Assembly (NCBI GenBank): GCA_016764775.1
Contig: JAESRE010000015.1
Span: forward strand, 24,287-88,286
Direction: 5' to 3'
Length of the DNA stretch: 64,000 bases
Origin: Alphaproteobacteria bacterium
Lineage (GTDB): Bacteria > Pseudomonadota > Alphaproteobacteria > Micavibrionales > Micavibrionaceae
Below are positions 17,581 through 26,765 of this stretch, piece by piece. The notes under the pieces are model-generated. The model was not told the origin of the DNA, did no database searches, and was given only the letters and a program-made list of their open reading frames with translations. Numbering within the stretch: position 1 is the first letter of the stretch; each line of letters starts with the position of its first letter. The position numbers and the translations under genes were made by a program.

Positions 17581-18063
17581 TTAGTCGTTTTTTTCTTCAA
17601 TATCAGACGCTTCGACATCGATGGCTTGTGGAGTTTTGTTACCTCCTTCAGCATCCGTTATTTCGATTTTACGCGCCTTTGATTCCGGAATCACACGCTC
17701 CAATTCAACATGAAGCAAGCCGTTATTAAGGCTAGCACCGCGCACTTCTATGCCGTCGGCAAGTACGAAACTGCGCTGGAATTGTCGGGCGGCAATACCG
17801 CGATGCAGATACACGCGTTCCTCATCGTCCGTTTGCTTGCCGCGGATCGTCAACTGGTTGCTTTCAATCTCGACATCCAGATCATCCATAGTAAAACCGG
17901 CTACGGCCAACGTAATTCGCAAGCCCGCATTTCCGATCTGTTCAATATTGTAAGGGGGGTATCCTTCTCCGCCAGATTTGCGCAGGCGGTCGAAAGTTTT
18001 TTCAATCTCGTCAAACCCCAGAAACAGCGGGCTGTCGAACAATGTCAGTCGTCCTGTACTCAT
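17581..18063 (-). CDS. Small heat shock protein, Hsp20 family
   Basis: A 160-residue ATP-independent holdase. The N-terminal arm includes LFLGFDEIEKTFDRL. The alpha-crystallin domain (~45-135) has LRITLAVAGFTMDDLDVEIE, LTIRGKQ, YLHRGIAARQFQRSFVLADGI in part and GLLHVELERVIPE. The tail is acidic. It is upstream of the DUF1150 gene in the same direction, a typical alphaproteobacterial pair. Heat-shock promoter elements (ROSE or sigma-32) were not identified with certainty. Confidence 0.93.
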   Translation of the reverse strand: MSTGRLTLFDSPLFLGFDEIEKTFDRLRKSGGEGYPPYNIEQIGNAGLRITLAVAGFTMDDLDVEIESNQLTIRGKQTDDEERVYLHRGIAARQFQRSFVLADGIEVRGASLNNGLLHVELERVIPESKARKIEITDAEGGNKTPQAIDVEASDIEEKND

Positions 18064-18167
18064 AAATTCTCCTCATCGTTGAGCGAGTTTTCAAACATCG
18101 GCCCTGCAAGAGGCGCCGATACAACTTAATATAGTGATTTTATGATAGGTGACAAGGTGCCCGCGCG

Positions 18168-18374
18168 TTACTCAGCGCTAAAACGGCCCTTTGAAGACTC
18201 TCTGACAAACAGGCGATCACAATAACCGCACTCGACATAGTCTTTCTGGTCAAAGCTGTACCACACAACCGGATGTCCCAAAGGACCACCGCCGCCGTCA
18301 CATTTCACACCGTCGGCATGATCGTCAACGACAATGAGTTCTGGATTTTCGGATGTGGCTGCGTTATCGGCCAT
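18168..18374 (-). CDS. Small zinc-finger protein (zf-CHCC / NDUFS6-like)
   Basis: A 68-residue protein with the metal ligands C25, H34, C49 and C52 in VKCDGGGGPLGHPVVWY and YVECGYCDRLF. This CHCC pattern is shared with the bacterial and mitochondrial complex I accessory subunit family (NDUFS6). Alphaproteobacterial members are usually annotated only as zinc-finger proteins. It lies alone upstream of the hsp20 region. The biochemical role is not established. Confidence 0.85.
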   Translation of the reverse strand: MADNAATSENPELIVVDDHADGVKCDGGGGPLGHPVVWYSFDQKDYVECGYCDRLFVRESSKGRFSAE

Positions 18375-18464
18375 GATTGCATTCTCTTAGTGCTCTGTTA
18401 AAGTACAACTCGTTATATCTGCAAAAGAATAACATATTCAATACCTAAAACCGATTTATAGCGA

Positions 18465-18875
18465 ATGGACAAACCTGAAAGCATCGACCCCGGGACTTTG
18501 AAATTTAAAGACAGCAAGCCCGTACAAGCCAACCCCGAACGTTACATGCTTATCACCGTTGATACAGCCAAAATCCTCGAAAGCTGGGCCATCTCGCTAT
18601 ACAGCTTTGAATGGATATACACCAACGGTACGATCAAAACGGGCGATGAGTTAAAGCCGTCCGACCGCGAAAAGCAAAGTAACATCATGGATGCTATTGA
18701 AAACGGAAAACCGTTGGAGCAGCCGGTGCTCGGTATCGGTATTCAGGACAATGTGGAAATCGGTTCGGGCAGACCTGTGTTTTTAACGCTGGCCTCACTG
18801 GGTGTAAAAACTCTGCCCGTTCATATCCTGCAATCAACTGAAAAAGATTTTAAAGCGTTCCGCACGGACCTGTAA
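18465..18875 (+). CDS. Hypothetical protein with ParB-like nuclease-fold hints
   Basis: A 136-residue protein, not firmly recognised. The C-terminal half reads VLGIGIQDNVEIGSGRPVFLTLASLGVKTLPVHIL. Its order of a Gly-rich turn, a helix with ALG-like residues and an IPV-type strand resembles the ParB/sulfiredoxin N-terminal fold. The usual DGxHR motif is replaced by SGRPVF, so catalytic activity cannot be inferred. No signal peptide or membrane segment. It converges with cysS 11 nt downstream. Confidence 0.6.
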   Translation: MDKPESIDPGTLKFKDSKPVQANPERYMLITVDTAKILESWAISLYSFEWIYTNGTIKTGDELKPSDREKQSNIMDAIENGKPLEQPVLGIGIQDNVEIGSGRPVFLTLASLGVKTLPVHILQSTEKDFKAFRTDL

Positions 18876-18886
18876 AATCAGGTGAA

Positions 18887-20248
18887 CTAGTTGGCCTTGC
18901 GCCACTTCGGCCCTTCGGGTGTGTCGACAATCTCGATACCTTGCGCCGCCAGCTCGTCACGAATTTCATCCGCACGCGCAAAATTCTTCTCGGCCTTTGC
19001 TGCGGTTCGTTCATCAAGCAAAGCCTGAATATCACTGTCTTGATTGTCACCGCCAAAACCAAGCCATGCTGCAGGATCTTTCTGCAAAACATTCAACACA
19101 CGACCCGCAGCCAACAACTTGCTTTTCAGCTCTGGCGAATTTTCTTCCTTCAATAACGCGTTCATTTCGGCCAATGCCTGCGGCGTATTCAAATCATCAC
19201 ATAACGCAGCCGTAATGCTTTCGGGCACCGCATCGGGTGTCGCGTCCATATCTTTCATTTCATCAAGACGGGCATAAAAACGATCGAGCTGCTTTTTGTT
19301 CTGCTGGATTTTCTCCACCGACCAATCAAGCGGCTGACGATATTGTGCAGACAACAACGTCAGGCGAAGCGCTTCACCGGGATACTTCCCAACCAGATCA
19401 TGCACCAACGTCACATTCCCCAGAGACTTGGACATCTTCTCGCCTTCGACCGTAACAAAGCCGTTATGCACCCATACATTGGCAAATGCTGCAAGGTCAC
19501 TTTCGCCGTGCGCGCAGCACGATTGCGCAATTTCATTTTCGTGGTGCGGAAATTTCAAATCCGCGCCGCCGCCGTGAATATCAAACGGCAAACCGAGATG
19601 TTTTTCGGACATTGCCGAACATTCGATATGCCAGCCCGGACGGCCACGCCCCCACGGGCTATCCCAACCCGGTTCGTCATCGTTTGAGGGTTTCCACAAT
19701 ACAAAATCCGCAGCATCCTTTTTGTAAGACGCCACTTCAACACGTGCACCCGCAACTTGCTCATCGCGGCTGCGGCCTGACAAACCACCGTAATTTTCAA
19801 ATGACGGCACATTGAACAGGACATGCCCGTCGGCATCATAGGCATGACCGCGTTCGATCAACGCTTCGATCAAGGCAATCATGTCACCGATATGTTCGGT
19901 CGCCCGCGGCTGAATATCGGGCTTATCACAACCCAGAGCCGCCATGTCGTCATTGTAGATTGTTTCGTACTTACGCGTAATCGCATCGATCGGCTCGCCT
20001 GTGTCCTTCGATGCCTGCATGATCTTGTCATCAACATCCGTAATGTTCGAAACGTACGTCACCTTTGGGTACAACGTTTTCAAAACACGGGTCAGCAAAT
20101 CAAATACAACCGCCATACGTGCATTGCCGATATGCGCATAATTATAGACCGTCGGGCCGCACGCATAGAGCCGCACATGGTTCGGGTCAAGCGGTTCGAA
20201 AATCTGTTTCTCGCGTTTAAGCGTATTGAAAAGGGCTAGCTGCGGCAT
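18887..20248 (-). CDS. cysS: Cysteinyl-tRNA synthetase
   Basis: A 453-residue class I synthetase that charges tRNA-Cys. The first signature is HIGN in TVYNYAHIGNARM, with the zinc Cys in YACGPTVYN. The KMSKS loop reads GEKMSKSLGN, and further zinc ligands are in HIECSAMS and GGGADLKFPHHENE. The anticodon-binding end has ADEIRDELAAQGIEIVDTPEG. Length is normal (~460). The gene is monocistronic and divergent from folE across 82 nt. Confidence 0.97.
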   Translation of the reverse strand: MPQLALFNTLKREKQIFEPLDPNHVRLYACGPTVYNYAHIGNARMAVVFDLLTRVLKTLYPKVTYVSNITDVDDKIMQASKDTGEPIDAITRKYETIYNDDMAALGCDKPDIQPRATEHIGDMIALIEALIERGHAYDADGHVLFNVPSFENYGGLSGRSRDEQVAGARVEVASYKKDAADFVLWKPSNDDEPGWDSPWGRGRPGWHIECSAMSEKHLGLPFDIHGGGADLKFPHHENEIAQSCCAHGESDLAAFANVWVHNGFVTVEGEKMSKSLGNVTLVHDLVGKYPGEALRLTLLSAQYRQPLDWSVEKIQQNKKQLDRFYARLDEMKDMDATPDAVPESITAALCDDLNTPQALAEMNALLKEENSPELKSKLLAAGRVLNVLQKDPAAWLGFGGDNQDSDIQALLDERTAAKAEKNFARADEIRDELAAQGIEIVDTPEGPKWRKAN

Positions 20249-20330
20249 AATTCACTTTAAAGAATGAAATTTTTTTCTGGTATTGAGCGCATTAAAAAGC
20301 TAGAAGACCCGAAACACAAGGATTTTTCAC

Positions 20331-20972
20331 ATGGTTTCATCCAAAGATACCTCCAAGGTCGTCGATATGTGCAGTGACGAAAAAAATAGCGCAAAACCAT
20401 CCCGCGACGAAGCCGAAGAGGCTGTCCGCGTTCTTTTACGCTACATTGGCGAGAATCCGAAACGCGAAGGTCTGGTTGATACGCCTGCCCGCGTAATTCG
20501 CGCCTATGACGAATTTTTCGAGGGATATTGTCAGGACCCGGCCGCCGAGTTGGGCAAAACATTCGAAGACATCGAAGGTTTTGATGACATCGTGCTGGTC
20601 AAAGACATTGAATTCACATCCCATTGTGAGCACCACATGGTGCCGATTAACGGTGTGGCACATGTCGCCTATTGGCCCGATAAAGCCGTAGTCGGTATTT
20701 CCAAACTGGCCCGCATTGTCGACATTTATTCCAAGCGTCTTGTCTCGCAAGAGAACATGACCAACGGCATTGCGAATTGCATCGAAGACACACTGAAACC
20801 AAAAGGCGTGGCCGTTTACATCGATGCAGACCACCAGTGCATGTCAATCCGTGGTGTTAAAAAGCGTCAATCCTCAACAGTGACCACGACATTCCGTGGC
20901 CGTTTACAGGATGACCACAGCGCACAAATGCGTTTCCTCACCATGATCGGCGAGCAAAAGAAATACCTCTGA
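20331..20972 (+). CDS. folE: GTP cyclohydrolase I
   Basis: A 213-residue enzyme that converts GTP to dihydroneopterin triphosphate, the first step of folate synthesis. The active-site zinc ligands appear in EFTSHCEHHMVP and DADHQCMSIRGV (Cys, His, Cys). The conserved segment VVGISKLARIVDIYSKRLQ-like reads GISKLARIVDIYSKRLVSQE. AAGGA lies before the ATG. It converges with a REC protein gene after 9 nt. folC is 17 kb downstream in the window, and the folate deformylase purU is also present. Confidence 0.97.
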   Translation: MVSSKDTSKVVDMCSDEKNSAKPSRDEAEEAVRVLLRYIGENPKREGLVDTPARVIRAYDEFFEGYCQDPAAELGKTFEDIEGFDDIVLVKDIEFTSHCEHHMVPINGVAHVAYWPDKAVVGISKLARIVDIYSKRLVSQENMTNGIANCIEDTLKPKGVAVYIDADHQCMSIRGVKKRQSSTVTTTFRGRLQDDHSAQMRFLTMIGEQKKYL

Positions 20973-20981
20973 TAAAATCTG

Positions 20982-21887
20982 TTAGTGGAACATTTGTTCG
21001 GAACCGACGCGGTCGCTTTTAAGTTGTGCACGCACATAGGGTGAATTTTTCACCGCATCTATGAGCCGTTCTTTCGTGAACGGCTTTTTGATGAAGTTGC
21101 TGGCCCCCAGCGATGCGGCAAGCTGAATATTTTCGCGAACCGTATCAACACTCAACATCACAACAAACGCTCCTTCATCCACGGCATGAATGGCCTGTAA
21201 TGCCTGATGGCCTGTCATACCGGGCAAATGTACATCCATAAAAACGATGTCCGGTGCTGTTTCGATATATTGCTGAATTGCGGACTCGCCGTCCTTGCAC
21301 ACAATCAAATCGAACTTTGTATTCAAAATGTTGGATGCGTAATGCGCAGTAAAGCGGTCATCTTCAACCAGCATCACCAAAGGATCCTCGCGGCGTCTGC
21401 GGCGGGATGGAATACTGGCAATTTTGTGCATATCCGCCATCGCATCATAAGACGCCATGCATTTGACACTCAGCAATTTTTGATCAGCGAACTTTTGATA
21501 TGCGCGCGACTGGTTGGCGAATGTATCCATATCGGCCATCCCTTTCGGTAACTTGGCCGATAACTGCTTGAACAATGCCTGCAGCTCCGCACGCTCGTTT
21601 TCGGATTTCAGCTTTACGATCACGAAAATATCCATGTCTTTAAAAACACAGACACTGCCTTCAAACTTGCCGTCCAATGCAGCATGAAGCTCTTCGGCGA
21701 ATACGTCGCTGCGCGCTTTGGCTTTTTGAATGTTGTCTTGAATAGTCGATAAATCCGCAACAAGATCGTCATGTTTCAGATTTTTCGACAGCGAAAAGAA
21801 CAGGCCGAAGTAATCCTCGGGCTTGCCTTTGAGTGTTTCCATTTGCGTTAGAAAGAAATGCTCTGCGCTCTCACGAACGAGTTTCAT
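20982..21887 (-). CDS. Protein with novel N-terminal domain and C-terminal receiver domain
   Basis: A 301-residue protein. Residues ~172-290 form a canonical REC domain: acidic pair in VMLVEDDRFTAHY, phospho-acceptor Asp in IVFMDVHLPGMTG, Ser in VVMLSVDT and Lys in FIKKPF. The N-terminal ~165 residues (AEHFFLTQMETLKG, SVCVFKDMDIFVIVKL) are not recognised. They may be a degenerate nucleotide-cyclase-like fold, as in the 5823-6662 protein. A basic linker SRRRRR joins the two. The inverted order (REC at the C-terminus) suggests the phosphorylation signal controls the N-terminal domain or protein contacts. Confidence 0.8.
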   Translation of the reverse strand: MKLVRESAEHFFLTQMETLKGKPEDYFGLFFSLSKNLKHDDLVADLSTIQDNIQKAKARSDVFAEELHAALDGKFEGSVCVFKDMDIFVIVKLKSENERAELQALFKQLSAKLPKGMADMDTFANQSRAYQKFADQKLLSVKCMASYDAMADMHKIASIPSRRRRREDPLVMLVEDDRFTAHYASNILNTKFDLIVCKDGESAIQQYIETAPDIVFMDVHLPGMTGHQALQAIHAVDEGAFVVMLSVDTVRENIQLAASLGASNFIKKPFTKERLIDAVKNSPYVRAQLKSDRVGSEQMFH

Positions 21888-21996
21888 TGAACTTTACCCC
21901 TGCACTACCTTTTATTTATTATTCACCCTTCTACACGCCGCACTCTCCCAAATGCGGCAACTCACTTAAGTTTAGGTTGAATGTGTTAATTATTCG

Positions 21997-23097
21997 TTAT
22001 GCTTCACTATACGACCAGGGGATCGTGTTCTGCCCCAGCCCGAGCGGCAAAGGCGTGATGCTTCCGTCAGAAGTCTCAATTTTTTCAACACTTTGAGGCT
22101 TTTTCTCCAGCTTGAACGTTTCTTCCGAAATCGGTAATCCGTAAAAATTCGGCCCGTTTTCGCATAAAAATCGCTGGAAAGCGGCCTGATCGGCGTCGCT
22201 CGCCAAATCCAGCCCTGCTTCCTCAAAACCTTGCGCATATAATTGCGGTGCGATACCGCCCGTAAAGCATCCGGCTGCGCACCCGCAATCGGTGGCTTTG
22301 ACCGTATGGGCCGCGCTATCCGTGCCTGCATAGAATTTGGTGTTATTGGCATCGGTCGCCGCCGCACGAAGCGCATCACGGTCTTCGGCAAACTTCACCA
22401 AAGGCAGGCAGTATAGATGGTATTTCAGCCCCATCAGCAAATCCCCGACCGTATAGAGCAAATGTTGCGGCGTGATGGAGGCGGCAACATGATCATCGCA
22501 CTCTGTCACAAAAGCAGCGGCAGTGCGGGTCGTCACATGCTCGCAGGCCACTTTCAGTTTCGGGAATTTTTCAACCAGCTTCGGCATCTGCTCACGATAG
22601 AACACATCTTCAGCGTTGCTGTCCTGTGCGAAATATTCTTCACCCTTCATCGCATGCTGCTCACCGTGAATACACAGAACGACATTATTATCCTGTAACG
22701 CTTCGAATACGCCATTTTCAAAATAATTGGCGAACGGGTATCCGAAGTCCGCACCTGTCGTGCCGTGCGGCGGGTAATATTTACAGGCACGTAACAAACC
22801 GCTCTTCGCACCCTGCTCGATCATGGCCGGCGTTGTATCCTTGGTCAGGTAAAGCGGCACGATGATATCATCAAAAGCATCGCCCCCTTCGCGCTTGATC
22901 AGGTCGAGATACCCCTCGATGCACCAATACACCAGCGGATCGTCCTTAAAGACCTTGGCCACAGGCGGCTTTGTGTTGGGCATTGCCAGCACGCCGCAAC
23001 ACCCCATATCCAGCTGCGATTGAATAATCGGGCCCACGAGCGCGTCCTGACGCAGATGGGTGTGAAGGTCGTACCATTTCGGGAGTGTCAATTTCAT
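21997..23097 (-). CDS. pyrC: Dihydroorotase (PyrC, type II)
   Basis: A 366-residue zinc enzyme that closes carbamoyl-aspartate to dihydroorotate in pyrimidine synthesis. Metal ligands are seen in WYDLHTHLRQD, the carboxylated Lys region ACKYYPPHGTTG, and CIHGE, ACEHVTT and GTDSAAHT. It matches the E. coli PyrC class (about 350 residues) rather than the longer type I enzymes. No Shine-Dalgarno site precedes the ATG at 23097. It is divergent from the methyltransferase gene with only 23 bp between the starts. Confidence 0.94.
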   Translation of the reverse strand: MKLTLPKWYDLHTHLRQDALVGPIIQSQLDMGCCGVLAMPNTKPPVAKVFKDDPLVYWCIEGYLDLIKREGGDAFDDIIVPLYLTKDTTPAMIEQGAKSGLLRACKYYPPHGTTGADFGYPFANYFENGVFEALQDNNVVLCIHGEQHAMKGEEYFAQDSNAEDVFYREQMPKLVEKFPKLKVACEHVTTRTAAAFVTECDDHVAASITPQHLLYTVGDLLMGLKYHLYCLPLVKFAEDRDALRAAATDANNTKFYAGTDSAAHTVKATDCGCAAGCFTGGIAPQLYAQGFEEAGLDLASDADQAAFQRFLCENGPNFYGLPISEETFKLEKKPQSVEKIETSDGSITPLPLGLGQNTIPWSYSEA

Positions 23098-23120
23098 ATC
23101 TTATGCTTTAGCTTAAAGTG

Positions 23121-24305
23121 ATGGATTTTCAAACCCTCCTTGACCCTGAAATACAAAAATTCATAGCCGCGCATGAAAAAGACGATGTCGCAAAGCTGGC
23201 CTTGAAACCCATGCCCGATAAAGACTGGGATCGCGTAACCATCATGGATCAAATCAAGGCACGGCAAAAGGCTAGACATAAAGTGCCGCACTGGTTTGAG
23301 AATGAAAACATCCTGATGTTCCCCGCCGCCAATCTGGTCGAACAGGCATCATCCGCAGCCACAGCCCTCTATAAAAGCTCCGTTTTTAAAGGCGAAACAT
23401 TCGTCGACCTGACAGGCGGCATGGGCGTCGACAGCTGGGCGTTCAGCCAAAGCTTCACGAAAGGGGTTTGCATTGAGCACAACGTAGACGCCGCAAAATT
23501 ACTGGCGCACAACCTGCCGCAAATCTGCGAAGGTTCGGTCGATGTAGTCCATGCATCTGCGGAAAAGTTTATTGAAACCATGGAAAACACCGGTCTGGTC
23601 TTCATCGACCCGCAGCGCCGTGACAACAATGCAAAAGGAAAATTCCGCTTTGAGGATTGCAGTCCCGATATTGTACAGCTTTTGCCCGCACTCAAAGACA
23701 AAGCAAAAACAATCGTCATCAAGGCGTCACCGATGATGGATATTCAACAAGGTATAGAACAGCTTGAATGCGTTACCCAAGTGCACGTGCTGGAAAAACA
23801 GCAAAACTGCAAGGAAGTTCTGTTTGTTATGGAGCCTGACACACAAGGGAGTAATCCCGAAATCATTGCGGCCGCTTTAGATGAAAACGGAAAAATGCTG
23901 CACCGCATCGCATTTCTTGCGGAAGAAGAGCTGCAATACGCATGTGATTTCGCCTTGCCGCAAACCTATTTATACGAACCGGGCCCCGCATTTATAAAAA
24001 GTGGCGGAATCAAAATTCTGTGTAAAAAATACGCCGTTTCAAAATTACACCCGCATACGCATCTTTACACGTCGCAAGAACGCATAGACGACTTCCCCGG
24101 GCGCATTTTTAAAATAAACGGTGTCCACAAAGCGCAAACCAATGATATTCCAGAGAAAAAAGCCAATCTGGCCGTCCGCAACTTTCCTATGTCGGTAGAA
24201 AATTTAAGAAAAAAGCTCAAAATTGCAGAAGGCGGAGACATGTATTATTTCGCCTGTACGCTCATGGACGACAGAAAAATCGTTCTCAGCGCCGTAAAAG
24301 GATAA
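23121..24305 (+). CDS. Class I SAM-dependent methyltransferase with THUMP-like C-terminal domain
   Basis: A 394-residue protein from the ATG at 23121 (a GTG lies one codon upstream). The helical N-terminus includes DQIKARQKARHKVPHWF. The Rossmann core has motif I FVDLTGGMGVDSWAF and the motif FIDPQRRDNN, then IVIKASPMMDI. The C-terminal ~100 residues resemble the THUMP-like domain of this family. This domain arrangement is, to my knowledge, common in Bacteroidetes and rare in alphaproteobacteria, so transfer is possible. Substrate (probably RNA) is unknown. Confidence 0.85.
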   Translation: MDFQTLLDPEIQKFIAAHEKDDVAKLALKPMPDKDWDRVTIMDQIKARQKARHKVPHWFENENILMFPAANLVEQASSAATALYKSSVFKGETFVDLTGGMGVDSWAFSQSFTKGVCIEHNVDAAKLLAHNLPQICEGSVDVVHASAEKFIETMENTGLVFIDPQRRDNNAKGKFRFEDCSPDIVQLLPALKDKAKTIVIKASPMMDIQQGIEQLECVTQVHVLEKQQNCKEVLFVMEPDTQGSNPEIIAAALDENGKMLHRIAFLAEEELQYACDFALPQTYLYEPGPAFIKSGGIKILCKKYAVSKLHPHTHLYTSQERIDDFPGRIFKINGVHKAQTNDIPEKKANLAVRNFPMSVENLRKKLKIAEGGDMYYFACTLMDDRKIVLSAVKG

Positions 24306-24494
24306 AATTTTAGACAAATACATATGAAATTTAACATTTATTTTGCATTAAATTGTTTAAAATAAAAGAGTATTAACTTTTACAAATATATATTTGGTAC
24401 AACGTGCAACTCTTCATTTGATTGCACAAAAAATAACGATAAGATAACAAGGGTATGCTCAACTTAGGCATATTCACGTAGGACAGGGTCATAT

Positions 24495-26699
24495 ATGCTA
24501 TCTGGTGCTAAATCTTCTCTGCGTACCCGCGACACACATGAGAGTTTATCTCCAACAACTGAAGACTATTCCGTGTTAAAAGAGCGCAGTACAGCTAAAA
24601 ACGTCAAAAGCCTGCTTTTCTCCTCGCCAGGGCAAATATGGAGAAGCCGGGTCAGTTGGCGTATTGCGGCGGCTGTGTTTATGACGATTCTGCTCGTCCA
24701 GACACTGGTTTTGTATTTCGGAACCCTGCCCGCATATAAAGACCGTTTGTTGAAAGATTTGCGTGAATCCGGTCGTGGCGCCATCGCATCCATCATCGAC
24801 ACATCTGTCAGCATTAACGAAGTCCCGTTCAGCGAAGATCAGGTCAAACGTTTGATCTACACTACAAACGTTAGCGGTTTGAGCATCTACACATATGAAA
24901 CAGACTATTTGAGCACTTTTGGCGCACGGCCAACCCAGAATGTGGGTCAGCTGCAAGATACATCATTCACGATTTTCGACGAAGAAGCGGCCAATTACGT
25001 TACCGTACTTAACCCCGGCGATCTGAAGCGCCCTTATTACGTCGTTATGCGAATGAATTCGCAAGAAGTTCTCGACGAAATATCCACCTACATTCAGGAC
25101 ACAATCTGGGTCATGCTGACAATGTCCCTGTTCGTGACCACTGTATTGATGATCGCTTTAGGGCGCTGGTTGCTTGAACCTGTTCTGTTTATGCGCCGTA
25201 ACCTTCTCGCCGCATTCCAAAACCCCGAACAACCGAACATTCCCGATTCTCCGTTCGACAAGCGTGATGAAATCGGTGGTGCCATCGATCTGGCCAACAA
25301 ACTGATTCTGCAAAACGCCGACAACCTGACCCGTATCAAAAGCGCCGCAGAAGACAAAATCCATAAACTCGCTTATTACGACACGCTCACGGGATTGCCG
25401 AACAGGACGTTGTTCGTCCAGACATTGAGCGAACGAGCACGACAAAAAAGCGACGGCACGGCCGATCGTTTTGCTGTTGTAACAATCGACTTGGACCACT
25501 TCAAAGACATCAATGATTCCATGGGCCATAATGTCGGCGATGCCATTTTGCGCTCTGTTGCCAAACGCTTACGCGCCGCCATGCCGGAGTCAGCCGTCGT
25601 TTCCAGATCGGGCGAGGACGAATACGCAATCATGATGCCGCTCTCTAGCAGCATTAATACATCCCGTGATGTCGCCGAAAAAGTGCTGCATGTTATCCGT
25701 TCCGAACCGTTCAAAGTATTCAACGAAGCCTTTCAGGTCCGTGCCTCCATCGGTGTTTCAACATTCCCCGATGATGCAGTCGATCCCGATCAGGTTTTGA
25801 AAAACGCAGATATCGCATTGAACCGTGCAAAGGAAGAAGGCCGCGACGCGATCAAGGAATACTCGGAAGACTTCGACCGTGCCGTGCAACAACGCTTCCA
25901 GATGCTGCGTGACCTGCGTGACGCGATGGAGCACGAACAGCTTCAACTGTACTACCAGCCACAACTGGACCTGCGTACAGGGAAAGTCATCGGCGCCGAA
26001 GCTCTTTTAAGATGGTGGAAACCGGACAATAGCAAACAAGGCGGGACCTTTATTTCCCCTGGTGAATTTATTCCCGTTGCCGAACAATCCGGTCTGATCG
26101 TGCCCATCGGTGAATGGGTCATGAAAACGGCCTGCACAATGGCAAAGAGCTGGCACGACGAGCACGATCTTAAGGACCTGCGCATCGCCATTAACGTTTC
26201 CGGTGCTCAATTTACACAAAGCGACATTTGCGGCTTTACCCAGCGCATCATCAATGAAGTCGGCATTAATCCCGAAAGAGTTGAGCTGGAAGTGACCGAA
26301 AGTATTTTCATGGATGATATCGGCCACACCATCCAGACGCTGCAAAATCTGCACGCCATCGGTGTTGAACTGGCGATTGACGACTTCGGCACTGGCTACT
26401 CGTCTTTGTCCTATTTGCGTCAATTCCCGATCGACCGCTTGAAGATCGACCAGAGCTTTATCCGTAACGCACTCAATGATCAGGACGACGCCTCTATCGC
26501 GAAAACAATCATTGCGTTGGGCCGCGCGCTCAATCTCAGCGTTATTGCGGAAGGCGTGGAAACTATCGAGCATGAGAAATTCCTACAAAGCGAAGGCTGT
26601 GACGAAGTACAGGGCTTCCGCTATTCCCGTCCTATTCCCGCCGAAGACTTTCTTGAGTTCGTCAAAAGCTATAACGGCGATCTGAAATCTTTCGGTTAA
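24495..26699 (+). CDS. Membrane GGDEF-EAL protein, likely c-di-GMP phosphodiesterase
   Basis: A 734-residue signalling protein. Two membrane helices (~53-76 and ~203-228) bracket a ~125-residue periplasmic sensor, followed by a HAMP-like segment. The GGDEF domain (~290-450) keeps YDTLTGLPNR but its signature is SGEDEY (373-377), so cyclase activity is doubtful. The EAL domain (~468-725) looks intact: EAL at 502-504, LEVTESIF, AIDDFGTGYSSL, LKIDQSF and AEGVET. It is therefore more likely to degrade c-di-GMP. GGACAGGG upstream of the ATG is a good ribosome site. It is separated from aroA by 66 nt. Confidence 0.93.
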   Translation: MLSGAKSSLRTRDTHESLSPTTEDYSVLKERSTAKNVKSLLFSSPGQIWRSRVSWRIAAAVFMTILLVQTLVLYFGTLPAYKDRLLKDLRESGRGAIASIIDTSVSINEVPFSEDQVKRLIYTTNVSGLSIYTYETDYLSTFGARPTQNVGQLQDTSFTIFDEEAANYVTVLNPGDLKRPYYVVMRMNSQEVLDEISTYIQDTIWVMLTMSLFVTTVLMIALGRWLLEPVLFMRRNLLAAFQNPEQPNIPDSPFDKRDEIGGAIDLANKLILQNADNLTRIKSAAEDKIHKLAYYDTLTGLPNRTLFVQTLSERARQKSDGTADRFAVVTIDLDHFKDINDSMGHNVGDAILRSVAKRLRAAMPESAVVSRSGEDEYAIMMPLSSSINTSRDVAEKVLHVIRSEPFKVFNEAFQVRASIGVSTFPDDAVDPDQVLKNADIALNRAKEEGRDAIKEYSEDFDRAVQQRFQMLRDLRDAMEHEQLQLYYQPQLDLRTGKVIGAEALLRWWKPDNSKQGGTFISPGEFIPVAEQSGLIVPIGEWVMKTACTMAKSWHDEHDLKDLRIAINVSGAQFTQSDICGFTQRIINEVGINPERVELEVTESIFMDDIGHTIQTLQNLHAIGVELAIDDFGTGYSSLSYLRQFPIDRLKIDQSFIRNALNDQDDASIAKTIIALGRALNLSVIAEGVETIEHEKFLQSEGCDEVQGFRYSRPIPAEDFLEFVKSYNGDLKSFG

Positions 26700-26765
26700 G
26701 GCATAAATTAACCTTCTCAAATTGAGACTGGAACTTCCCAAAGTGACGCTGTATCCCTGTCTCTC

